DNA of 64,000 nt from Pogona vitticeps. Lineage: Eukaryota > Chordata > Lepidosauria > Squamata > Agamidae. The translations under genes were made by a program, and so were the position numbers. The notes below the pieces were generated by a model, which was given only the letters and a program-made list of their open reading frames with translations, searched no databases and had not been told where the DNA came from. The stretch spans positions 87,084,001 to 87,148,000 of the forward strand of contig NC_135786.1 of assembly GCF_051106095.1 (NCBI RefSeq), in the 5' to 3' direction. This document shows positions 31,644-44,042 of this stretch, one piece after another. The first letter of the stretch is position 1, and each line of letters begins with the position of its first letter.

Positions 31644-33570
31644 AACTCCATAAGTTACGTATCTGGCTGATGAGCCAGATGTCAAAAATTATTTCCTGCT
31701 GTATCTCCTGGGAGAAGAGCCAGTCTGTGTAGTCATGGGCAAGCTCTGCAGTCCCAGAGTGCTCTCAGGAGAAAGCGAGGTTAAACCCCTTCTCTAAACC
31801 TAGAAAGCCCAAGAAAGGGTTGCTAAAAGTCAGAACTGACTTGATGGAAAGTAATTATTCAGTATAGCACAGAAGTCACATCTGAACATAACTATGATGG
31901 CTAATATTTTATCACTTCTAATAGAGAATAATTAATTAATATTTTAGATCTCTTTGGGTCTGGCGTGTTCCAGATTCCATCACTAACAATTAGTATTTTT
32001 GCTTCCCCGCCCCCACAACCAATATACTTTGATTACTGCAACATTTCTGTAAACATGTTTGCTTAAGAAGCGACTGTCGACATAGTTCAAAGCGTGTTAT
32101 GGTGCAATCTTACACTACTACATTTAACTTTACAGTCCCAGTCTTCAGCATACTTTCCAGGAGGTAACCTGACTCAAATCACTTTTTTTCACATTAGGAG
32201 AGGACTGGAGTTTTGTACGGTACAGTGTGGGGAAAATTGGATTGAGAGTAAGGAGACAAGTGTTCAAATCCAGCAATAAAAAACAATAGATGACCTTGGG
32301 CTCATCGATATTTCTAATGTCCAAACTATACATTACAGATAACCCATTGTAACTGGTACAACTGCATTAGTGTTCCATAGATGTGATTCAAGCAGACTCC
32401 CGTGTATGAAAAATTGGACTTGGGGGGTGAGGGGAGAAATCTCATGTTTAACTCTGTAATACTAATAACAAATTAAAATAAGCTAATTTGCAAACTATGT
32501 GAAATGAGAATGGTTCCTTCTGTGGCAAGCAAATTCCTTCAGAAGTTGAAGAATTCCTTTCGTGAGCTGCTGTGTACATTTTGGCTCTAAGCCTAAAGAC
32601 CACATAAACTGGCCAGAGCTATTCGAGGAAATGTAATAAATGTAATAAAAGTTTATTTTCCAACACAGGCACTTTATTATTATCCTGTATCTGGGAAGAG
32701 TAAACCATTACCATGAATTATTCTGTGTCCTATATCAATCAACAGGATACCACAGCGCTGCAGCTTCACATACATAGTATTGTAAAATCTTCTGGCAAAT
32801 AATCCTATGTGCTTTGTGTTCAAAACTATCTAAAAGCATCAATCCAAAAAAATCCCTTGTGTATATCTGTAGCTGCCAGGGACAGGCACAAATCTGAGAT
32901 CTCTCCCTATTCCTGTTTCTAATAACTGTTCATGATATGCAATATGATTTGAAATCTCTTTACTTCAGTTCATCACTTGAAGTTAGTGGGGCTTATTCCT
33001 CAGTGTTTCAGCCATAGACAGCTTGGAAATAATCCTGATAACACCCGATATTTAGAATATGATCACAGCAGGCTTATATTATGAGCCTCCAAGCTCAGAT
33101 AATCTATTCAGAAGTCTGCCAGATTCCTCCAAGAAGTCTACAAACAGACCTTGAAGGTGTCATAATACCTTTTCTTATTGAGCACACACAGCTCTAGTAT
33201 TCAGAGATATTCTGCCTCTGAAAACGGATGCTCCACTGTTAGCTCTGAAGAATCATCAGCACAGATAGAGGTGTTTTCCGTAATATCATTTCACCTCTTT
33301 TTAAAAGTGTTTCAGTTAGTTTTTATCATCATGCTATGGCAATATGTTCCATACATCAATTATGTGTTGCTTGAATGAGTACATGCACAAGTCAATACTC
33401 CCTTCTGAATCTACTGTCAGTTCTCTTCATTGGGTGAAAAGGCAGAGAGGAGTCTTTCCACTTATTCTCCAGATGGCCAGTATTTTATTGCTAGTCTCAG
33501 TTAAAGGGCAATCATTGAATCAACTGCTGAAGGGTAAGTTAACATTCATGTTAACATCATGGAGTCATCA
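31644..33570. other. Unassigned stretch
   Basis: AT-rich DNA. I recognise no gene, RNA or repeat here. Confidence 0.5.
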
Positions 33571-33574
33571 TGTT

Positions 33575-33870
33575 TACTCCATTTGCAGCTAGCACCAGGA
33601 TTGCTGTTTCCTCTTTAAATTGTGTCCGACTCTTCATGACCCCATGGACCAGAGCATGGCAGGCCGTCCTGTCTTCCACTACCTCCCAGAGTTTGGTCAA
33701 ATTCATGTTGGTAGCTTCGATGACGCTGTCCAACCATCTTGTCCTTTGTCGTCCCCTTCTCCTCTTGCCTTCACTCTTTTCCAAGGAGTCTTCTCTTCTC
33801 ATGAGATGGCCAAAGTATTGGAACCTCAGCTTCAGGATCTGTCCTTCCAGTGAGCACTCACCAGGATACA
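33575..33870 (-). mobile_element. BovB (RTE-clade) LINE 3' fragment
   Basis: The minus strand reads LKLRFQYFGHLMRREDSLEK, then GRQRTRWLDS, then ACHALVHGVMKSRT. This is the well-known C-terminus of the BovB ORF. The frame is still open over about 100 codons, so the copy is not very old, but it is only the 3' end. Confidence 0.9.
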
Positions 33871-34433
33871 GGGTATTAAATACAAAATCCAAAACTCTGT
33901 GGTGTTATCTTTTTTGCAAACTGATCAGGAACACAAAAACTAAAATACGTCAAGTACATTATCTTAAAAAAGAAATCAGGGTGACTCACGGTCTGAGCAG
34001 GAAAGAGCGTTTCATTCCAGTTTTTCAGGGTCACCCCCCACCATAACATAGACCACAAGCTAACTACATTCACCTCCTGCCAGGGTTGCTGGTGCACTGC
34101 ATAAATGAAAATTCACCATAGCCCAAATGTATAAATCAAGGATTGGGAACACATTACTCAGAGATGACATGTTGCCTACTGTTCATTGCTGTAGCCCTCA
34201 AGATTTACCATAAGGTGAAGCTTCCTAGCAAGGTAACTCCCCTTTAAAACAAGGTGTCTGCCTGCAGCATGCCCAGTTTTATTTTTTAAAGGGGGGGGAA
34301 TAAATGCAAGTGACCTTCTAAATATTTCCAGTTTGAGGAGGGGAGTGATGTGACTCCTAGCAGGTTCTGAGGGTGGAAAACTGATCCCTAATTCCACCAG
34401 AGTTACCTATTCCTTTGCCTAAATTTATTTCAG

Positions 34434-34624
34434 ATAAAGACACTCACCTGGCACCTATTACCACTCAAATTTCATTATTATCTACAAAAGGACTTGACTT
34501 TCACCATGAAGTGGATGAATATGGTATATATACTATGACGTTCATGATAAAAAGCCCTCTCTATGGTTCAAACTGCACATTACTAAGGGGATGTCATCAG
34601 AAGAGAAGATTCTTTATATTATGA
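34434..34624 (+). other. Possible exon B of an unrecognised gene
   Basis: After an aaatttatttcag acceptor the frame reads DKDTHLAPITTQISLL, then GLDFHHEVDEYGIYTMTFM and YGSNCTLLRG, then stops at 34622. NCT is a glycosylation sequon. It begins one base into a codon, which fits the end of block A. It could be a terminal exon, or use a weak GT at 34590. No family recognised. Confidence 0.18.
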
Positions 34625-34982
34625 AACTATTTGAACTGGAGCTTTTCACACCTTCAATACTTTGCCAGTTAACTTGCTTTTTGTGTGTAATATGTCTGCA
34701 AATCAAATTTCTGACATGGAGTCCTGAAGTCATGTTTCTAGATAATTAACCTGATTTCACCTAGAATGACTTGCTGTCTGTAACATATAATCTTTCTACA
34801 ACCTTCCAAAACCTGTCTCCACTCAATGTGTTGGACTATAGCTACTATCATCCCTGGTCACCATGACCAACAATATAGTGACTAGGGAGGATAGGACTTG
34901 TAGTTGATCACATCTGGAGGGCACCAGGTTGAGGAAGTCTGGTGCATTATTTGCAGTGGATTCACAAGATAGTTTACTATTT

Positions 34983-35680
34983 TATTTGTTTCTTTGTTTG
35001 TTTATTTATTTATTTATTTATTTATTCATTTCATTTCATTTCATTTCATTTCCATCCCGCCTATCTGGTCAGGTCAGGACCACTCTAGGCGGCTAACAAT
35101 CATAAAAAGTACAATAAAAATATATAAACAATTTAAGTAGTAAAAGCCATAGGCAGAGTGAGAGAAACAATAAAGAGGAAAGAAAAGGCGTCAGGAATTA
35201 TCTGATGGGAAGGCCTGCCGAAACATCCATGTCTTTAATTGATTCTTAAAGATACCCAGCGAGGGAGCCCCGTGAATCTCAGGAGGTAGATTGTTCCAGA
35301 GGCGAGGAGCCACCACCGAGAAGGCCCGATTTCTTGTCTTTTCCTTCCGGGCCTCCTTCGGCGTTAGGCTCCTCAGCCTCACCTCCTGGCTCGCACGAGT
35401 GACACGGGTAGACCTTGGTGGGAGTAGGCGTTCCGCCAAGTATCGAGGCCCTAAACCGTTTAGGGCTTTGTACGTGAGCATCAACACTTTGAAGTCGATG
35501 TGGAATCAGATGGGCAGCCAATGCAGTGCGGCCAGAGTGGGTGAGATGTGTTGGTATTTTTTCACTCCACAAAGTAACCTGGCCGCCGGATTCTGCACCA
35601 CCTGTAGTTTCCGCAGCAGCCTCAAACGTAGCCCCATGTAGAGCGCTATGTTTGGACATCTAAGCTGTTCAAATCATATC
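34983..35680 (-). mobile_element. L2/CR1-type LINE 3' end
   Basis: The minus strand carries MLMLTYKALNGLGPRYLAER, then RVTRASQEVRLRSLTPKEAR, then FSVVAPRLWNNLPPEI, and ends KTWMFRQAF. A 3' region with 'gtcctgacc' and 'ataggcggg' words and an AAAT/AAATG tail follows (plus strand 34983-35050). The ORF end is open for 98 codons, so it is a fairly recent copy, cut at the 5' side. Confidence 0.88.
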
Positions 35681-36379
35681 TAAAAGCATCAGTCGAAATA
35701 AATCCCTTGAGTATTTGGTTTCTCTTTTGACTGTAGTTGGTGACAAAGAAAAAGATCTCCTACATTAAAAATACACTACTTTCCTACTCATAGTTGCTCA
35801 TATGGAAATAACCTGCCACTGGAATGTCCCAGAACAAGACATATGCAGTTCTGGGACTGTGTCTGCTGACTTGTTTTATTGCAAAAATTAACATAGCAGC
35901 TGTGCCTACCCCAAGAATTGGTCAGACCACATTCCTATGTGGCATCTTTTTATTTTTATAACTCAATACAGATTATTTTCTTACACAAACATCTTCCCTC
36001 CTACAAGCATTTTGGAATAATCTTCCCAAGTAGTATGTTTGGTGCCGCTTCTGCTCAGGTTCTGGGTTAACACACACACACTGCCTTCTACTGTGACTTC
36101 TAATTCACTACTGAAGTCAAGATCAGGCTGTTGAGCTTTTATTTGTTATCTGATTACATTCTCTCTGTAACTGTACCAAAATATTCAATAGAAACATGAT
36201 TTGCTATAGTTGTATCACAGAGAATTCAAACTTTATAATACAGAGCATGGAGGTGAAACTGATTTCATTCATGCCATGGTACAAGAGGTGTAGGGTAGGG
36301 ATCTATAAAGCACATGAGGACTAACACTACATCATGAATTTAATCTTAGAGATTTCCCTGTGACTCGAACACCTGTATT
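35681..36379. other. Unassigned stretch
   Basis: Nothing recognised. Confidence 0.5.
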
Positions 36380-36715
36380 CCAGACTTCATAAATCATGGA
36401 ATATAACAACAGCAACAGCAACAACACACCCTGAACATAACACACCAGACATGGTAGTAATAGAACAAAGAAATGTCTGGATCATTGACATTGCAGTTCT
36501 AGGGGATGCCAGAGTTGAAAATAAAGACATGGAAAAACTAACAAAGTACAGAGGGCTGGGAATTGAAACATCTCGCCTCTGGGAGAAACACACTTCAGCC
36601 GTCCCTGTAGTTAGTGAGGCTTTGGGAACAATATCACGAAATTTCACACAGTACTATAAGTTGCAGATCTCAGAAATCGCACAATCAGAGCTATAAAATA
36701 CAGCAATATTAGGAA
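36380..36715 (+). mobile_element. LINE C-terminal ORF remnant
   Basis: It reads NVWIIDIAVLGDARVENKD, then LTKYRGLGIETSRLWEK, then SAVPVVSEALGTISRNF, a C-terminal LINE domain. It is the same family as 14310-14940, but better kept and on the opposite strand. Confidence 0.75.
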
Positions 36716-36827
36716 CAGTATACTGTACGTACATACTCCACCAATATAGATACTTAGGTTTTTGGTTAACACTCATATCTGTTATATAATACCAGTCAGT
36801 GTTTTTATAATTGTGGCTGTGCCTGGT

Positions 36828-36980
36828 GCCATCGTTGTTGTCGTTGTCGTTGCCTTCAAAGCTGGAAGGCACCCTATGAATCTCTGAGTCGAGCTCCTGT
36901 CAAGGAAGTACAGTGGGGAAGTGAGCTCCCTGCCTCTGGATCCCACAGTCGGATACCGAAACCACTGAGCTATTCAGCAT
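36828..36980 (-). mobile_element. tRNA-derived SINE with CR1-like tail
   Basis: On the minus strand it starts tgctgaatagctcagtggtt, with a clear A box (tagctcagtgg), and ends with 'cttccagctttgaaggc'. Its first 12 bases recur as an inverse copy 18 bases beyond the 5' end (36969-36980 against 36999-37010). Confidence 0.7.
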
Positions 36981-37010
36981 CATTGCATGTAAGTAGGAAT
37001 GCTGAATAGC

Positions 37011-37898
37011 TTTATTTGGTCTGCCTTTCAAAGTGAACCAACTAAATACATCTCTCCTGGACATATGTGCAAACCCAAATACAGGTATTCTTCAGATTGT
37101 GCCCTTCTCAAGATTTTTTATGCCAGTTCCTAGCTCAAAAATTGTAACAAATGCAGATAGATGTGTATGTTGAGGCATACAAGAGATTAATAACTGCAGA
37201 GTTTTAGGAGAAAACAGATGTTTCTCCATTTTAAAAAATCATTAATATTTGTGTGGTAGAATTGACTCATGAATGAATACATGTGACATGGAAATGAAAC
37301 AAACTTTGCTGTCCTTGTTCCAGACACTCACTATGGTAAACTTCATTCACTCAAAAACTGGGACTTAGAAACTATGTTACATCAAACAGAAGCACAACCA
37401 ATAATAATAATTTAAAATTGTAGTCCTTACAATTTTAAATTGAGGTCTACATTCATATGTGCCAGTTGCGTCTATTATTTAAAAGTTTAATTGTCCATAA
37501 ATCAGAGTGCCCTTCCTATACACCTCTACATAGATACATACATACAGAGCCAAAATCTGCTAGCCCATGGATGTTCTATTCATTTTGGAAAGAGAGAAGC
37601 ACGCTTGTATAGGTGTAGGTATTAATCTTTCTAACTGCATGAAGTTTTTAACAAGTCTTAAGTTCAGACTTACAGTAAGGTGACACTTCGTAGGTCGCTG
37701 CATTTTCACCTCTTGGAGATGGTACAGGAACACAGTAGCAACTCACACTGACTGCTGACTGCAGCTGTTGCTCCTGGCACTTTATAAAAAGGTGTCATCT
37801 TCATAATGTGTAAGGTGGAGCAATGATTGAGGGGTTGGCCTGACAGATGTAAATATTGCACAATTTATTCAATTGCAATGCATTTTTTTCTGCTGCAG
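37011..37898. other. Unassigned stretch
   Basis: AT-rich DNA; nothing recognised. Confidence 0.5.
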
Positions 37899-38062
37899 GC
37901 AAAATTGTAATGAAAGAAAATGCCTATAACAAAGAAGGAAGTGTAAAGGCAATTGAATTAATCCTGATCACAGCTAAACAAGTAGAATTTGTCATCAGTA
38001 TGAATGGCAACAGGACTTCAAAGACTGAGAAATCAGCCAGGATTAAACCCTACTTAGACTGA
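37899..38062 (+). other. Possible exon C of an unrecognised gene
   Basis: A strong acceptor (ttttttctgctgcag) opens KIVMKENAYNKEGSVKAIEL, then ILITAKQVEFVISMNGNRTS, ending KSARIKPYLD and a TGA. It starts one base into a codon, like block B. NRT is a sequon. It could be a last coding exon; homology unknown. Confidence 0.2.
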
Positions 38063-40443
38063 TAGTATACATCTTGATGAAGAACAGCCAATTTCAGTAC
38101 TAACAAGAGTCATCATTATCATCGTCTCCCAACTGTCATTCAAGGAATGGAAATGTATTTTTAGCCTACCTGACCTTCTGAGAGCCATAACAAAGTCAGT
38201 GATAGCTACCAGCAAGGGGTTTATAGTAAGGAAGCACATACACACTAATATAGCAATGATGATGATGATAATGATGATCACAGTAACAACACTGTCAATG
38301 TGGATATTGACTTGCAATGTAAGAAAGGATTTTGTACCAAATGGTATAATTTTCACTATGGAAAATTTTCTTGAAATGCAGAAGTATGTCTTGAAATTCA
38401 TGGGGCAGAACACTTCGATCCATGCAATTTTGCAAATGGCATTTTGCTGCAGCTGTTAAAGGAAAAGTGGAGAAAAGAGGCCCAGAGGGCTTAAACTCAA
38501 CTGCAGCAAACAAGAGCTGCCACCTGTCAATCTATATGACTGTCTATCTTCCTGCCTGAATTACAAAATTAAAAATATCTGTGGGTCATAACTTTACTGT
38601 CCAAAGATACACACTATATTGGAATTAAGTCTTGCGGACCATTGTAGGCGACAACCTATACCAAATGGGAATACATTTTGCCCACCATGTAGAGTGTACC
38701 ATTGAAACATGTGAAGGTTTGGGTTTTCAGTGTAAAACATAGAATAGTCAATTTTTAAGACTTCCAGAATGTGAAGAAGAAAAACATATGCTGCTATTCA
38801 TCTGTGGCTAAAACAGCAGCACACAGAGAGACACCAATGCAAATATAAACAGTCTAGAAGAAATTGTAAAGTTTGCAGAAACATGAAACAAAAGAAAAGC
38901 GTAAACCTGACCAGAAGCTCAAAAAACACTGATCTCTCTACCGTAGAAACCCAAATCTAATTGACTGCATGGCCCTAGGATGCCCTTTCATAGGGTTGCA
39001 GCTTGTGTGCCTTTTATTTGACTCTTTCATAATAACGTCTTACAACTGTAACAACAATATTAGCTGAAGGTAATTTAGAAGACTTCAAAGAGCAAGGTTT
39101 ATTGTAAGCTTTGCCTTAATTCCAGTTAGTAGTCCCTACTAGCTGAGACCCACTGAGACAATGGCTGAGTCGTATGTCAACATGTATGTAAATCCCATTC
39201 ATGTGAGGGGGTCCACTGCACATGGGCCCAGGGAGACATGTGCAAAATAAATGACAAAGTGCAATGCACCTAAGATTCCTTAAAAAGCAACAAGAACTGA
39301 CAATGGAATAGGCACACTTAAGTTTATTGATTCTAATGAGCTTAAACACTTCCCATTTTGTGATGGAATGTGGCTGCCTTGTGGTACACATGCTTCTTTA
39401 AAATTGATTTTACACTGAATGGATGTTCTCCTTAAATTATGGTTGTCAAAACAGGGCTGAAACTGGACAACTGGAGAGAGGCAAAAATATTAGCATTAAC
39501 TGGCATCAAACCTGGAAGACTGTGCAAATTCAATTTGTTTGTGTGAAGTTTTGGACACTGTATGCCACTGGATCTACTGTTTTCTCACTAATTTTATCAT
39601 TTTAAGCGACATATTGGTGTACCTACTGGTGTTTGTTGTATTTTATGATTGTAGCATACATATTGCAGTTTTGTCATCCTTTATAGTTATTCTGATTCTT
39701 TTTTGTTATTATATCTTGGTTTTCTCTACAGCATACAAGTTTAAATGAAAGAATAATTCCTAAGGAAGAAAATACAGTACACCACTCAATAACATTTCCT
39801 CAGAATAACCCACACAGTGTTATTTTCATAACCAGAGTACAAACATTAGAAAAAAGACACTTATTTCTCTCCTTTGCCTCATTCATGGTTCTCCACGTAC
39901 TCCTTGACTGGATTGTTTTTTTTTATGCTGAACAGGTTTAAAAATACAGCCCATTGGTAAAGTTTTTTTTTAAAAGTAGCTGACTAAACCAGAGAATCCT
40001 GTATTTGTTTTCCAAGTGAAACACTTTCCAAGCAAGTGTCATCCCAAGGCAAACTCTATGAGGAGAAATACAGCTATGACCTTACAGCTGGGGTTAGAAA
40101 GAATACAGAAGTTTCTGCTTAACTTCAGAAGTGTCTGTGAGAGAGCACTTAATTACACCTGTTAGGTTGATTCGGGGAAGGTGAGAAGAACAGATGCAAT
40201 AAACTAAATTAACAGAACTATGTTCTCAAAACAAAGCTCCACTACGTCCAGTAACATTTACACCCAAAGAAGAATGCATAGTGTGGGACCCTCAGTTTGC
40301 TTCAAGAAAACTGTTAGGTGCTTTTAAATGGCTGCCAAGAAAGAGGAGTAACAGTTGGGGTCACCCCTCCTTCCTTTTTTGGAAAAAGGGGCCACGAAAG
40401 GGCTAAGGGCTGTTAAATCTGCTACATGTGGCCCCGGGCCATA
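38063..40443. other. Unassigned stretch
   Basis: It holds a short ATG/ATA-rich tract near 38255-38285 that makes a Met-rich frame on one strand and an Ile-rich frame on the other. No gene or repeat family was recognised. Confidence 0.5.
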
Positions 40444-40704
40444 CAGTGGACCCTCTACTTACGAAATTAATCCGTACTGGAACGGTGGCTGCAGGTCGAA
40501 AAGTCTGTAGGTTGAGTCTCCACTGACCTACAATGCATTGAAAACCGATTAATGCCATAACTGGCCATTTTTATTCCATTTTGGTTTTTTTCTGGTCTGT
40601 AGGTCGATTTTCCGGCTGCAAGTCAAACCTAAATTTTGCGGCCAGAGAAGTCTGTAACTCGAAAAGTCTGTAAGTCGAGCTGTCTGTAAGTCGAGGATCC
40701 ACTG
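40444..40704. mobile_element. 261-bp TA-flanked mariner-like MITE (inverted relative)
   Basis: It is flanked by TA (40442 and 40705), with ends cagtggaccctctacttacg and ctgtaagtcgaggatccactg. It is the same length as 28775-29035 and matches its reverse complement through the body (for example 'aaattttgcggccagagaag'). Confidence 0.88.
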
Positions 40705-41967
40705 TACTTTGCCCAGCACTGCCATAGAAAGTGAGTTCACAAAGCATATTCTGTCATCAGTTAAATGTGTAAATCTCACACCCAATAAGGGGAGCATGAT
40801 AGCTCCCCCATTGTGGGCTTTCAACACAAGAAAAGAACATCTTGAAGCAAAAGAGGAGGAGCTTCTCTGCCTAAATAGCTTCCCCACCTGGGCCAGAATT
40901 TTACAAATACCAAGCCCTAGCTGACCAGTTTCTGGTTTATGTGGGGAACCTTCGCCAACATAGCAGTGCCCCCATCTTCAGAAGGTCACTTTAGAAGGTT
41001 GAAAGCAGTGACACAGGTGACAGGGGTACTGCTCAAAAATTGCTTCCAGATTGATGGCAGCAGTCAAAATCCCAGTGGTGATATTTTTTAATATCTAAAG
41101 ACTCCCCCATCATTCTGAGGTTCCCAAAGACTTCCTCAGGACAAAAGGGAGCTACAGAGACCTGAAACAGGGAGGATACTTTTAATGAATGTAAATCAAA
41201 TATTTCTGGCACCTGATCAAGTTACACTGGATGCAAAGGTATGAAACAGGATTTTGCCCATAATTTGACTACAACAAGGATTAAACTCTCCCCCAAATAT
41301 TGTTTCTGTTGCCTTTAATTGCTTGCTATCTGTAGTGATATGCTGAAAACATCTTTTGCGAACATGTAAAGGAGCTGGACAGGTTGTATATGCAAGTTTA
41401 TGGGTACAAATTTCCATTATGTGTAGGCTGATTTCTGTCATGCTGCAGAATTTTGCATTGAATATTTATTACTGAAACTGATGAGAGGAAGTTGTACATT
41501 TTATCAGATGGCATATTAGGAAAGCGTGTGACACAGTTTTGGGGAGTAGCATTAGCTAATACTGTATAATGTGCACTGAGATAGATCATCTTGATGTGCT
41601 AAAGCTACATTTCTCAAGAATGTGGGTGAAGTCTGATCTCTCGAGCCCATGAAGGAAGTCACATATGGACTGCTAACAATGCACATGTAAAGCAGAGTCT
41701 AGATCTATTTCAGCAATATACTTCCCCTTTAGAATCATTAGTAAGAAAAACAGACTAGTTGCAATCCCCTTCCCCCCCCCTTCAACAAAATGCAAGCTTG
41801 TTATTTTTATGCATGATGTTTTAATTGTTATTTGGTAATTCAGGGCCCACTTTTGGGTTAAAGCCTGTCTTAAAGCTCATTGCTGCATCAGCACTGTCTG
41901 TCGCAATAAATGAACAGTAACCAAAACAGATGTTTGAACTAAAGTTGAGATATGAAAAGGTGAGAGA
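40705..41967. other. Unassigned stretch
   Basis: Nothing recognised. Confidence 0.5.
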
Positions 41968-42775
41968 CTAGAGATGGGCAAAAACCATCAAAGTGGTGGT
42001 TTGTCCTGGTTTGTGATTCATGGAAGTCCATGAACCACAAATTTATGAATTTTCCCCAAATGAACTACAAATCAGGTGTTAGTTCATTTGGGATTTTTTT
42101 TTAGGCAGACCTTCTAAAAACAAAAACAAAACACAGCAGCCTCCCTGTCCACACAACTTCCCCTCACCCCCTTCCCACTGCCCACGTTGCCTTTTCCGGC
42201 CACTGCCTCCTCCTCTATCACCGCCATCTTGAGAGGCTGCCGGCTCTGGCAAGCTGGCCGGCCTCTAAGCATGTCCTCATCTCTCAGCTAAGTGGCAGGG
42301 ACACGTGCAGAGACTGCCTGGTCAACTGACAGGCCAGATAACAATTTTTTTAAAAAAATTATCAAAAAATGTTTTTGTTATCTGGCCTGAGCATGCCCCC
42401 GCCTCTCAGCTGAGTGCTGGAGACATGTGCAGAGGCCAACCGGATGGCTGACAGGCCAGCTAACTGAAAAAATAATTTTAACACTTTTTTTAGTACATGT
42501 CCCTGCCTCTCAGTTGAGGGGAGGGCTCACACTCAGAGGCTGCTGGCCTGTAGTGGGCCTATTAAGATAGCAGCAGAAGAAGAGGCAGTGTCAGGAAAAG
42601 GTAGGGAGGCAACGACGCCAGTGGGAAGGGGTCAGGGAGCAGGCTGTGCGGGAGTAACAAACCAGAAGGTTCAGGAATCACCAGAAAATTCATTGGTTTA
42701 GGAAAGTTTGGGTTCGGATGAACCCGAACCAATCCAAACCAGTGAATTAGCAAATTTTGATGAATTTCTTGGTCT
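41968..42775. mobile_element. hAT-like nonautonomous element, right end worn
   Basis: It starts tagagatgggcaaaaaccat, the typical 'tagagatgg' end shared with 12661 and 16588. Repeated 'gcctctcagctgagtg' words follow, then 'ggttcggatgaacccgaacc'. The right inverted end is not recovered, so the boundary is approximate. Confidence 0.6.
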
Positions 42776-43626
42776 TTTGGAGACTGGTGCTTTAATGGAG
42801 ATGACTGCAGTAGGCTGTCACAGGGATGGAATTTTTTGTATTTTCTGGATTACAAATATAACTCTCCATTCTGGGAATTCTGACTACCATAGAGACACCT
42901 TACAGATACCTAAACATGATGCGCCTGGGAGAAACACTTAACTGGAAGTCTTTAAGGTCTAGCTAGGCCAAGCATCATCCTAGCTTCCTGTTCCTGCCCT
43001 AGGGCTAGCTGGAAGCCTTCTTCGTGAACAGGGAAGCTTGGACAGAATTTGGCCTAGCAGGGAACTTTTCCAGACTGGTCATTCTGGGTTTGGAGTGTAT
43101 CAGGCTACAAAGAGTCTGTTGAAGTCGGGGGGGGGGGGAGGGATGCTCCTCCCATCCGAACAGCAAATGACCCTTTGTAACCCAATCAGACGTCAATTAA
43201 GCACTTCCCCTGATTGCCTGCAGAGGGCAAACCATTTTTATTTTACATCACTCCTTTCTCCCTCTGTCAGTGCCATTCTGTTTTCTCCCTTCCCCAATCC
43301 AGGTTTCCCTTTGCTCATTCTTCCCCCCCTTTTCAAATTCTCCCTCAGAATCTGCAGATGCTGGAGGCTGTTATCTCCTGGCTAAACAGGTTGAACAATG
43401 AGCTTGCCAAAAAGAATGCATGCCCTTTTGCTGGGCAAGAAAGGTGCGCAACAGCTCTTAAAAGGGAAGGATGTATTGTTCTAAGTAGAGACACGTGCAG
43501 ATGAGGTCCCTTTTTTCTGAAGCAAGCCATGCCCTCAGTGATCCATATATCATACGCCAGTGTGGGTAGGTCCTCAACTTCAAAGCCTCCCAATTTAGGC
43601 CTTTTTCCCAGGTGCATCACATTTAT
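42776..43626. other. Unassigned stretch
   Basis: It holds a poly-G tract at 43128-43139. No gene or repeat was recognised. Confidence 0.4.
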
Positions 43627-44042
43627 CACATTTTTCCATCTGTAAGACACTACTTTTTCCTAAAATCATTACCCTAAAAATTGAGGGGCATCTTTTACAC
43701 AGAAGTAGGCTGAGATAGCTGAGGAGAGAACAAAACTGCACATACCTTGCCTCTGTAAACAGGCTTCCTTCAGCCATGAGGCTTAGTTTCCTACAGTCAG
43801 GAGACTTAGCTTCCTCTAATCACGAGCCTTATGGAACTGATATCAGCTGATCCTGAACAAACCAATTGGAGCATATCTCCTTGGAGGTTGAACCTGTAGC
43901 TCAAGATTCAACAGAGACAAAATGTCTGATGTTCTGAGCCCAGAGGCTGAATCCTCAAAGCTACGTTTTCTTAATGGGGGGGTTGTTTAGAAAATTGGGG
44001 GGGTGTCTTATGGGGGCATGTTATAAATGGAAAAATATGGTA
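43627..44042. mobile_element. MITE with 'tttttcca...taagac' ends
   Basis: The left end cacatttttccatctgtaag and the right end gttataaatggaaaaatatg are inverses. 'aaaaattgaggggcatctt' and 'attgggggggtgtctta' are sub-terminal. It is a relative of the element at 53697. Confidence 0.7.

Noticed and set aside
38054-38459. Opposed Met-rich and Ile-rich frames resembling a transmembrane segment
   Set aside because: They come from an ATG/ATA-rich simple tract; the two frames are shadows of each other and neither has homology.
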